NCBI GenBank assembly: GCA_038503035.1
Contig: JAVSML010024599.1
Span: 1,651,921 to 1,715,920, forward strand
DNA length: 64,000 bases
Direction of reading: 5' to 3'
Origin: Crocodylus rhombifer
Taxonomy: Eukaryota > Chordata > Crocodylia > Crocodylidae
The notes under the pieces were generated by a model. The model was not told the DNA's origin. It searched no databases and saw only the letters and a program-made list of their open reading frames with translations. The translations under genes were made by a program, and so were the position numbers. Within the stretch, counting starts at the first letter, position 1, and each line of letters begins with the position of its first letter. This document shows, one piece after another, positions 23,176-31,915 of the stretch.

Positions 23176-23615
23176 ACAGAAATTCATGTCATCCTTCTTT
23201 ACAAAATGACACCTCAACTCAGCAGAAGTAGACATCACTCTGCAAAGCCAAAGTTCAAAGTAGGATCTAGAAAATCAAGCCAAGGCGATTTAAATCTATG
23301 CTGACAAAGATGACATACATAGTTTCTTTGAGGCAACAAAAGCCATCTATGGTCCAGCCTTCCCTGGTCCTACTTTCCTGCAATTGCAGGATGGTTCAGT
23401 ACTCCTCAAAGACAATAAAACTATCCAAGGTAGTGGCACTTTGAGGCACTCCTGAGTCATACGTCAATTGTGATAGATGCCATCTGTCACGGAGTCACGC
23501 AGGTGCCCCGTGACTGTGAGGGTGATTGGCAGAGCTGCCAATCACCCAGGCAGCTCAGGTGCCGGTTGCCAGGGTGACCAGCTGGGTCACGTGACCAGAA
23601 GGGGGCAGGGCCCGG

Positions 23616-23632
23616 CCTTTATAAACAGCTTA
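23616..23632 (+). promoter_or_regulatory. TATA-box-like element of the LTR
   Basis: TTTATAAA lies in a GC-rich context 130 bases into the LTR, after the palindromic GGTCACGTGACC (an E-box-like CACGTG). This is the expected place for the U3 promoter; activity is inference. Confidence 0.55.
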
Positions 23633-23883
23633 GGCCGGAGCCTGCCTCACAGTTCCCTTCTGGCTGCCGCAGGAGCAGGAGCTCTGCGGCTGAGCTGAGC
23701 AGCCCGAGGCAAGTGGGGCAGCCTTACCAAACTTATCGGCTGCGATGATGCAGGGAACAAGATCACCTTCAAGGGCAGGTAGATTCGGAGGACCGGGTGA
23801 GGCTATTGGGGAGCGAGGAGGCCTCAGCAGGACCCTCCCCCAACAGCTTGGGGGGTCCCGGAAGATCGTGCCAGGGTGGCACG

Positions 23884-24134
23884 GGCCCCAGAGCGGGCAA
23901 GGCCCCAGAGGGGGCGAGGCGCAAGGTGCGCGGTATTGGGCCCCAGAGGGGGCGAGGCGGGCCCCAGAGGGGGTGAGTTGGGCCCCAGAGCGGGCGAGGC
24001 CCCAGAGGGGGTGAGTTGGGCCCCAGAGCGGGCGAGGCCCCAGAGCGGGCGAGGCCCCAGAGGGGGCGAGGCGCAAGGTGCGCGGTGTTGGGCCCCAGAG
24101 CGGGCGAGGCCCCAGAGGGGGCGAGGTACAGAGG
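23884..24134 (+). repeat. mosaic GC-rich minisatellite in the LTR
   Basis: Eleven copies of CCCCAGAG end units of three main lengths: about 17 bp (CGGGCGAGGCCCCAGAG), 21 bp (GGGGTGAGTTGGG plus CCCCAGAG) and 37-38 bp (with GGCGCAAGGTGCGCGGT). The variants are interspersed rather than blocked. Confidence 0.88.
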
Positions 24135-24135
24135 C

Positions 24136-24388
24136 GATAGCGCCAGCCCAATGGCGCCGAGATTCAGGCGGCGGTAAGGCCGGCCCAAGGGGCGCCGAGA
24201 GTTGGGTGATGGTGGCGCTATAGGTCCCGTGGGGTGCCAGGTGGTCGAGAGGCACCCGCAGTGATAGCGCCGGCCCAATGGCGCCGAGACAAGGGCGGTG
24301 GTAATGCCGGCCCGATGGCGCCGAGAGTGGGGCCGTGGTGGCGCTATAGGCCCTGTGGGGCGCCAGGTGGCCGAGAGGCACCCGACGG
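24136..24388 (+). repeat. two tandem copies of a ~127-bp unit in the LTR
   Basis: GATAGCGCC(A/G)GCCCAATGG starts copies at 24136 and 24263. Each runs through GGCGCTATAGG and ends at GAGAGGCACCCG. By eye the copies are about 85% identical. Confidence 0.85.
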
Positions 24389-24892
24389 GCGAGGGATAAG
24401 ACAACTGTCCCCCGGAACAGCTGCGAGGCTTGGGGCGTGCTAAAGGGGAGGTTGGAGGCACGCGTAGCCCTTAAGGCAGGGCACAGATTGACACCCCTTG
24501 GGGAGCAGAGATAGGAACAACGATACCGTCCACCAGGGAAACAGGCAGCCTCCATAATATATTAACCAGCAAAGTCGTGGCGGGCGAGATTTCGAGGGTG
24601 TGACGTTCGCCCTAACGTGGCGGTGAGGGGCGCTAGGGAGTTTCACGGCCGCCCTTAGCGCCCGCTCCCTCACACCATCATTGAATCTGCCCTCCAATAC
24701 CCTGAAACGGGATCCCTTCTCAACCCTATTATCATAGAAGTCTGGCTTGTCATCAAGGAAACCAAAAACAATAAGGCTACTGGGCCACATGGAATACCTG
24801 CTGAAACCTTCAACACTGGCAGTGAAGAAATGGTGCTGAGACTCCACAAATTTATTCTCCAAATTTGGAACAATGAAGAGATCCCTTGAGGG

Positions 24893-25003
24893 CAGCGTTC
24901 CCTCTAAGCTGTGTGGTGTACGTGGCCACACAGGTGTGCCTAGCAGCATGGCATGAACACACCTGCATGGCCACACATGCCACACAGCTTAGAGGGAATG
25001 CTG
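24893..25003. mobile_element. 111-bp palindromic hAT-type MITE
   Basis: The ends are CAGCGTTCCCTCTAAGCTG and, reverse-complemented, CAGCATTCCCTCTAAGCTG; the arms continue to about 24 bp with one mismatch. A perfect 8-bp duplication CTTGAGGG flanks it (24885-24892 and 25004-25011), as expected for hAT. It sits in the LINE RT relic. Confidence 0.9.
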
Positions 25004-25865
25004 CTTGAGGGACCCAAAGAATGACAACATTGTGACTATCTTCAAGTAATGGCATAAGTCTATGTGTAGGAACTATTGAGGTATTGCTGTCCTTTCTAAA
25101 GCAATGAAAAACTTAGCCTGCATCCTCCTGAATTGCCTTCTACCTGTTGCTGAGGAAGTCCTGAAAGAAGCTCATGAAGTTTCAGACAATCCTATGCATC
25201 AATATACATGATCTTTCTTTCCTGCCAAGTCCAAGAAAAGTGTCAGGAATAACAGGATCTGTATATGGCCTTCATGACCTCATCAAGGTTTTTAACTGCA
25301 TCAATCCATCAAGTGTAATCTCTCTACTCAAATTACCATCAAGGGAGAGATCCTGAAGGTAATCGAGGACTTTCCTTACCTCAATGGCCACCTCTCAGAG
25401 AGGGAACATTGATGAGGAGGTCTAGCACAAGATCCAGTACACAAGCACTTCCTTGGGGTAATTGCTTAGGCGTATTTTTATGGATCACAATTTCTCGAAA
25501 GACATCAAGATCCAGATCTACAATACAGTCATTATCCCCACTCTCCTCTCTGAATTTGAAATGTGGGTGACCTACTGTTGTCATCTAAAGAGCCAATTCT
25601 CCATATCAAATGGGAAGATTTCTACAAACACCAGCATCCTTGCAGAAGCCAATGTTACCAGAACAGAGTTAGTGATCCTCAGATACCAACTTCGTTGGAC
25701 AAGAAATTATATGCAGATGCCTAACTCTTGAATCCCAAAAGAAGTGCTCTATTTTCAGCTTAGTTACAGCCTAAGATCTTACAGCATAGGAAACACTATG
25801 GATGCAGACAAAACTGCAGCTCCCAGCTGTAACTGAGAACAATGGGAAGTCTGATGGGGTCAGAT

Positions 25866-28507
25866 GATCCCAGCAAGATAAGCATCCAAACACCTTTTGA
25901 ATGAGTCCAGAGTAGGTGCTGGACACTTGGACTATAAAGAAGTTTTTCCTTATGTCCAATGTAAATCAGCCTTCCAGAAGTTTGTGACTGTTAGAGCTTG
26001 TTATCCCTTGGGGAGCCCTGGTGAACAGGTGTTCTCACAGATCCTGGTGCACACCCCTTATATACTTATAGACTGCCACCAAGTCCCCCTAAGCCTTCTC
26101 TTCTCCAGGCTAAAGTGTTCCATGTCCCTCAGCCTCTCTTCATAAGGCTTGCTCTCTTGGTCTTTGATCATGCAGGTGGCTCTCCTCTGGACTCTTTCAA
26201 ACTTATCCACATCCTTCTTGAAGTGGGGGGCCCAAAACTGGATTCAGTACTCCAGCTGCAGCCTCACTAAGGCCAAGGAAAGTGGGAGGATGACATTCCT
26301 CATTTTGCTTGAGATGCACTGGTGAATGGTTGCCAGAGTTTGGCTTTCTTTGCTGGCTATGGCATGCTGGTGGCTCATGTTCATGTTGTGGTCAATTCAA
26401 GACCCCCCATGTCTCTTTTTGTCATGATGCTAGCAAGCATAGCACTGGCAAGCCTGTAAGTATGGTGCTAGTTTTTCCTCCAAAAGGTACACTTATCTAC
26501 GTTGAATGCCATCAGGTTTTGTCCACCCACCTTGCAAGCCTGTCCAGGTAAGTCTGTATCCCCAGCCTGTCCTCCAGTGTGACTGCCTTCCCCCATAGTT
26601 TAGTGTCATCTGCAAACTTTGCCAGTCTGCATCTGATGCCCAAATCAAGATCATTAATGAAGATGTTAAAGAGTACTGGCCTGAGTACTGAGCCTTGAGG
26701 GACATCATTGGTCACCTTGCATCAGGTTGATTTGTTCCCATCAACTAATAGTCTTTCGGTCCAACCCCAGAGCTAGTTCCCCAGCCATCAGACCATGAGA
26801 TGATTGAGGCCACAGTTCTCCAGTGTAACCACCATAAGGACATCATGGAAGACCAGGTCAAAGGCTTTCTTGATATACAGATATATGACATCAACCTTAT
26901 CTCCCTTGTCCAGGCAATTCATCACCTGGCCATAGAAGGAGACGAGGCTGGTCAGGAAAGACCTTCCAGTAAAAAAGCTGTGTTGGCTGGCACTCAGAAA
27001 GTTGCCTTCCATTAGCCTGCTGCTGATGGAACCCTTGATAATTTTCTCCAGGATATTTCCAGGGGTGGATGTCAGACTGATTGGCCTGTAATTCCCTGTA
27101 TCTGCCTTCCTTTTTTTCTTGAAGATTGGGACCCCATTGGCTCTTTTCTGCTCTTCTGGCACCTTCCCGAGATCAATGAGTTATCAAATATTTTCACCAT
27201 AGGGCAGTGCTATGATGTCTGCCAGCTCCGTCAGGATTCTCGGGTGCATTCCATCTGGGCCCAGGGACTTGTGGATGTCGAGCCTCTTGAGGTATTGCCT
27301 CACTTTATCTATGTCAATTGTGGGTCCATCTTCCATGCCCTGGATGCTTTGCATCCTGTCCAACATGGTGACTCCCTTGGGTGGATGGAAAACCAATGCA
27401 AAGTAGTCATTCAGGAGATTGGTATTTTCCTGAGTGTCAGACATCAGCTACCCCATTTGATCTAGCAGGGGTCCAATGTTGCCTTTGTTCTTTCTCTGAC
27501 CTCCCAAATATCTGAAAAACGACTTTTTGTTGTCCTTGATTCTCAGGGCTAGCCTGAGTTAAGTTTCTGCCTTGGCTTTTCTGGTTCACTCTCTACAGAT
27601 GTAGGCTAGTGCTGTGTAGACCTCCTTGATGATTCCCGTTTTCCATGTGGTGTAGGCTTCTTTTTTTAGTTTCAGGAGGTCCAAAAGTTCCTTATTGAGC
27701 CAAGGGGGGTCTCCAGCCCACTGAGTGCATTTCCTGTGGGATGAAATGGACTTTCCTTGTGCTTCAAGGATTGAATTCTTAAAGAACAACCATTCCTTGT
27801 GGACTCCCCTTTCTAAGGGGCTATGATCTCATAGTACCTGGCTGACCAGTCTCCTGAGTGTGTGAAAGTCAGCCTTCCCAAAGTTGAGGATTTCTGTTTT
27901 ACTGAGAGATTTGCCCACCCTGCACTGGACAGAGGAAGTGATCTTCCCTAGTCAGCCCATAGACCTCTTGCTCATCAATGCAAGTGAGGAAGCTACAAAA
28001 ACTGTCAGATTTGGCTATGTGCTCTTCCAATGATATATTGGGAAGGTTGAAGCCCCCCATTACAAACATGCATCAAAAGCATTCAGCCACACCCTATTGA
28101 ATTCACAATGCAGCTCTTCCTCTTGGTTGGGAGGTCTGTAATAGACTCCTACAATTATATCCTCTTCCCCATGCGCTCCCTGTATTTTAACCCAGAGGGT
28201 CGCAAAACACACTCCTCGGTTGCTAAATTTGGTTTGAAGGAAAGTGTACTGCTCCTTCACGTAGAGAGGTATACCTCCACCCCGCTCCCAACATGGTCTC
28301 TCCTGTACAAAGTATAGAGCCTTCTATAACTATGGACCAGTTGTAGATGGAGTCCTACCAGGTCTCCATTATTCCTACAAGATCATAATCTTTGTCGCTC
28401 AGGAGAAGGGCCAGTTCCTCTTGCTTGTTTCCCAAAATCCTGATGTTTGTGTACCAGCAGCTAAGGCTGCCATGGGAAACCTTAGGCTTCCCTGTGCACT
28501 GCGACAT
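25866..28507 (-). pseudogene. CR1 ORF2 (endonuclease and reverse transcriptase), decayed
   Basis: An ATG at 28507 starts MSQCTGKPKV, then CWYTNIRILGNKQEELALLL and GIMETWWDS of the endonuclease. LWVKIQGAHGEEDIIVGVYY follows at about 28200. The middle part gives QYLKRLDIHKSLGPDGMHP (27330-27270). RT follows with NYRPISLTS (near 27090), a substituted first palm strand IYLYIKKAFD where the aspartate of YLDF is replaced by Tyr, DVPQGSVLRPVLFNIF (near 26690), and FADDTKLWGKAV (near 26600). The C-terminal tail reads in pieces down to 25866. At least several frameshifts separate these blocks. The motif loss and shifts make it non-functional. Confidence 0.87.
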
Positions 28508-28623
28508 GATCTTCCCTTGGTCTGTTGTCGGAGTAGGTTCCCTTGGGCTACCTAACCTGTTAATACTGTGTTTGACATGACCTGGACTAGAACTGTTAAT
28601 TGACCTTCCGTCCCCGAGAAATC

Positions 28624-28860
28624 TTAGTTTAAAGGCCTGTCAAACAGTTCAGCCATTTTGGCTGAAAAGAGCTTTTTCCCTTTCAGGGTGAGGTGAAGGC
28701 CATTACTTCCCATCAAGCTGCTGCTTCTCTCCCCAAAGTGTGGACCATAGTCAAAAAAGCCAAACCCCTTGTGATGGCACCATCACCAGAATTGGATCCC
28801 CACCCCCCTCCACTTCAGGAGGGCTCTAATATACCTGCCCTATCCTCCAGGGAGAGAGGG
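28624..28860 (-). pseudogene. CR1 ORF1, C-terminal esterase-like end
   Basis: On the minus strand the frame reads GFGFFDYGPHF, then NGLHLTLKGKKLFSAKMAEL, and stops at TAA (28624-28626). The G-x-H-L-T motif followed by a KGK...LF...L helix is the usual end of the SGNH-type esterase domain in CR1 ORF1; the His would be catalytic. One stop lies upstream of GFGFF. Only this tail of ORF1 is present before a poly-C tract, so the 5' part is lost. Confidence 0.65.
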
Positions 28861-28903
28861 GGTCTGAAAAAACCTCAGACTGAACTCCTTCCATTCCCTT
28901 TCT

Positions 28904-28921
28904 CCCCCCCCCCCCCCCCCC
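28904..28921. repeat. poly-C tract (18 C)
   Basis: Eighteen consecutive C residues at the 5' edge of the minus-strand CR1. The length may be uncertain in assembly. Confidence 0.9.
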
Positions 28922-30469
28922 TAAAAACAGCAAGAGGCAGGGAGCTCCAGAGACACAAGTTACAAAAGATGCTACATTTTGAAACATTTTTATCTGATAC
29001 CTCATGAAATGAAGGGTCATATTTTTACTTGATCAGCCATTTTTGAAGCTGTGTGCAGTCATGCACTTGTGTTTGGCCACAGCTGTAAACTGCTTTCTGT
29101 GGCCAAATTGGGTGAAAATTTTCACTTCTATCTGCACCCCATAAGGACAAACTGAAGGCATACCTCGAGAAAACATGCTGACATCGAGACCTGACAGGAG
29201 CTGGCTACTAAATGACTTGTGACACCTCAGCCTCAACCTCGACCACACAGAAGCCCACTTTTGAGGTAAAGCATCTTGTCCCTGAAGCAGAGAAAAAGAC
29301 TGGAGAAAGGAAAAGGAGAGAAATCCTGACCTACGTTCCCATGTAGAAAGACCTGCAATTTCTGCAGATGGATCTGTGGCTCAAGGATTCATCTTCTAAG
29401 TCACCTCAAGACCCATCATTGCACAAATTACTACTATGGTACCATCTTGTGGTGTCAGATCCCAAGTATTTCAAGGTTGTTTCTATAGGGAATGTAAGAC
29501 ATTCCTTTGTATGTCAGTAGACCAAAAAGAAGTACTTCCAGGGCCAAGGGGAGGGACTTCTGGTGGCAAAGGTGGGGATTAGGGGATGAGATGTCTGGTC
29601 ACAAGATGGCTACGAGGGGGCAGGGCATCAGTCAAGGGGCGGGGCTACCCATACAGCCCTCGACAGTTTGCCAAAACTCTGTAAGCATCCCTCTGCCCAA
29701 AATAATTGCCCACCCCAGCTTAAACAGTGTGGTTTCCTGTCCCCCTCTAACAGCACCCCACAGAGGTGTGTTACAACCCTTGCAAGGTTATTTAACTCCA
29801 GTAACAAAAGATGTGAACCTTTCTTTTATTTTTTGCAATCCAGAAATCCTGGGTTCAGTTACCATTCTTGACATTCCACATACAATCAGTGCGTTATACT
29901 TGCAAAAATGAGTTACAACTATAGATGCATACTCAAAGATACCAAATTTGAAAATACATCCAGGACTAGTTGACTCAATGCTTCCAAAATCTGTCCCAGA
30001 AGCTAACTTCAATTACCCTAACAGCAATAGTTTAAATTTTCTCCACATATGTTGTTGATCCAGTTGTCTCTTGAAAGTATTCCTCATAGAAACTTCTAAG
30101 ATCTATAGTAATTTTACCTATCCCACATCAATTCTTCCTTTATTAAGCTACTTCCAATATGTCCATGAAAAGGAGACTGTATTGTTGTTCAGAATCTTTG
30201 TCAAAAACATTACACTACTTGCCTAGTTTTCATTGATTTGCTCATCACCACAAGCTATTCTTGATGACCAACAATGAAAATATCTTGTTATTTTTCCACT
30301 GGCAGCAAATAGTTATAAATTTATCAGGCTACCTTCTTACTGCTTGGAATTGTATCATATTTAATTACCATGAATATAGTTATATCTGTTGAATGACTTT
30401 TAATTCATTCTGTTTCCTCACCATTTCATTTTCACTTATATAAAACAAATACTATGAAACACCTACCCT
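28922..30469. other. no gene seen
   Basis: Unclassified sequence. 29500-29660 is GC-richer, with GGGGCGGGGC and CAAGATGGC words that resemble a repeat edge, but no family is assigned. Confidence 0.35.
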
Positions 30470-30605
30470 AGAGATCTTCAAAAGGAGACTGGATATAACC
30501 CTACTAGGGTTATTTGACCCCAGTAGTCTTTCTTGCCCAGAGAAGAGGGGCTGGACCTGATTATCTCATGAGGTCCCTTCCAACCCTAAACTTCCATGAA
30601 TATGT
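30470..30605 (+). mobile_element. CR1 LINE, diverged 3' end fragment
   Basis: TTCAAAAGGAGACTGGATAT, GGGGCTGGACCTGATTATCT, GAGGTCCCTTCCAACCCTA and a terminal CCATGAAT correspond to the last ORF2 codons, the 3' UTR and the end of CR1. Confidence 0.8.
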
Positions 30606-31397
30606 GAAACAGGGGGAAAGAGAAAAAAGACAGCTTCAGGGTTAAAGGTAAAGTCTTTTCTTGCCTGGTATTTGACTTAGATACAATTGTAACAATGTTA
30701 TGGGAAGTAAGGGCAAATGTGGCTATATTCAGAGTCAGTGATAGCTTTGGGGTGAGGAGGGAGGCAAGGAGTGTGAGACGGAGGCAAGGAGGGGATGATC
30801 CAGGGACGTGAATGCATGGACCCTCCAATCCACTTTATATCACATGACCAAAGAGAGGTCTCCCTTCCTAGAAGTCTTTCCTACTTCCCACCTGAATCAG
30901 TTGACTTGGTTATGATCTCACACATACTGTAGTAAACTACTATGATTATACTGAAGTTAATAAAGATTCACCAATACACATGAGATCAGAACTGAGCACC
31001 CTTTATGAGGGATAGGAAATTTGGTGACATGATTTAAACCTAGAGCCAAAAGGCCAATGCTTTTGATAATAAATAGGCACATATTCTGTCCTGTCTATGA
31101 ATGAATGTTGACTTTATTGACTTCAAAATACCTTTCAGCAACATGACCACCAAACAATCTTGGAAGAATGGAACAGAAAAATATGACTTACTGGAGTTAC
31201 TCTCATTGTCTTAACAACATCTGATTTGTGTGGCTGTAGAAAACCTATTCAGTTTTCCTAACTGACTGACTCTTGTTGGCTAAATAGATTGGCAGGACCA
31301 TCATTACTTTTTCAAAGAGTTTTACTTTCTCCCCCTATTGTGCTGTATGATTTTAGCTCACTTCCTTAATTTAAATTCTAAAGCCATGTCTACATGG
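30606..31397. other. no gene seen
   Basis: AT-rich, without recognised repeats or exons. Confidence 0.35.
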
Positions 31398-31550
31398 CAG
31401 AGGCATAACTAACAATTTTGGTGCCCTAGGTAGAAAGGGGAGTGCTGAGCACTGAACAGCAAAAGAGGATGGATGGAATGCTGGAGCTGGTACTCCCTCT
31501 AAATTGGCATCTAGGGTTGATGCCCCACTTGCCACACCATAGCTATACTG
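31398..31550. mobile_element. hAT-like short element (tentative)
   Basis: CAGAGGCATAACTAAC at the left and, reverse-complemented, CAGTATAGCTATGG at the right resemble hAT-type ends of a common amniote repeat containing GTGCCCTAGG. No matching 8-bp target duplication was found. Confidence 0.4.
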
Positions 31551-31779
31551 TGAATAGACTATCCACAGAATAGGCAGAGGATATGTTTTGGGAAAGAAGA
31601 TTCTATAACTGATCCATAACAGCAGAGGAATTATCTACTTGATCTACCTTTAGCAATGGCCACTTAGCTATTTATCATTTGGTGGCTGGAGTAAACCAGG
31701 TAAGCTATTTCTGGTCAGGGAGGCAGTATATTTAGAGTGGGAATAAAACATTTCCACAGTGCTGTACTGGGGCAGTGTA

Positions 31780-31915
31780 GATGCCTTTTGCCCCTGTTTC
31801 CCATCTGTAAAATGGGGAAGAAAGCACATCCTCACATCACAGAGTACTGTGAGGAAAAATATATCAGAGATTGTAAAGCACTCAAGTACTGCGAGCCACC
31901 TAAGTACCACGGATA
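31780..31915 (+). mobile_element. MIR-type SINE, 3' half
   Basis: CCCCTGTTTCCCATCTGTAA, AATGGGGAAGAAAGCACATC, TACTGTGAGGAAAAATAT and TTGTAAAGCACTCAAGTAC follow the MIR 3' order closely. Confidence 0.75.

Larger units (their letters stand above)
23485..24674 (+). mobile_element. solo LTR of an endogenous retrovirus-like element, 1190 bp, CpG-rich
   Basis: It begins TGTCACGGAGTCAC and ends GCTCCCTCACA, so it has TG...CA ends. It is flanked by a perfect 5-bp duplication CCATC (23480-23484 and 24675-24679), and the interrupted LINE resumes directly after. GGCCTTTATAAACAGC near 23616 supplies a TATA box in the plus orientation. The middle carries two tandem arrays, listed separately. Many CpG dinucleotides survive, which suggests recent insertion or low germline methylation. 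No internal retroviral genes are present. Open frames of 115-243 codons across it, on both strands, are products of the GC-rich repeats. Confidence 0.85.
23290..25750 (+). pseudogene. LINE reverse transcriptase relic
   Basis: Only short stretches stay in frame, with many stops and shifts. The palm motifs B and C (the expected VKQGC and YADD region) are missing: the sequence jumps near 25320 from the first palm strand (LHDLIKVFNCIN) to a segment like IKGEILKVIEDFPYLNGHLS that belongs well downstream. So there is an internal deletion of roughly 150-200 codons. The downstream RWT and MPNS words match the conserved C-terminus of this LINE type. The relic is dead by sequence; its strand and gene order are clear. 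Confidence 0.65.
23250..25765 (+). mobile_element. decayed LINE carrying a solo LTR and a hAT MITE
   Basis: LINE fragments lie in one orientation on both sides of two later insertions. Left part (23290-23479): translated words ADKDDIHSFFEATKAIYGP and LQDGSVLLKD, the linker between endonuclease and RT. Then comes the LTR 23485-24674 with its duplicated target. RT follows (KNNKATGPHGIPAETF, EEMVLRLHKFILQIW), then the MITE 24893-25003, then IVTIFK, NY-GIAVLSKAMKNLACILL and HDLIKVFNCIN. The last part (25462-25731) resembles the C-terminal region, with IPTLLSEFEMW and LRYQLRWTRNYMQMPNS. The clade is not assigned. Confidence 0.75.
25845..28895 (-). mobile_element. old CR1 LINE, about 3 kb, with ORF1 end and ORF2
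   Basis: Reading the minus strand from about 28860 downward: the C-terminal end of ORF1, a ~115-bp spacer, ORF2 endonuclease, ORF2 reverse transcriptase and the ORF2 C-terminus near 25866. Frameshifts and stops are frequent, so it is much older than the copy at 16124. The usual 3' UTR with the GGGCAGGG block is missing, and the match stops about 20 bases past the last ORF2 codons. The left edge is therefore a truncation or a different subfamily tail. Confidence 0.88.

Noticed and set aside
23630..24555. Long Gly/Pro/Arg-rich frames up to 243 codons
   Set aside because: They are translations of the LTR minisatellites (repeated PLWGLARSGA-type text) on both strands, not a gene.
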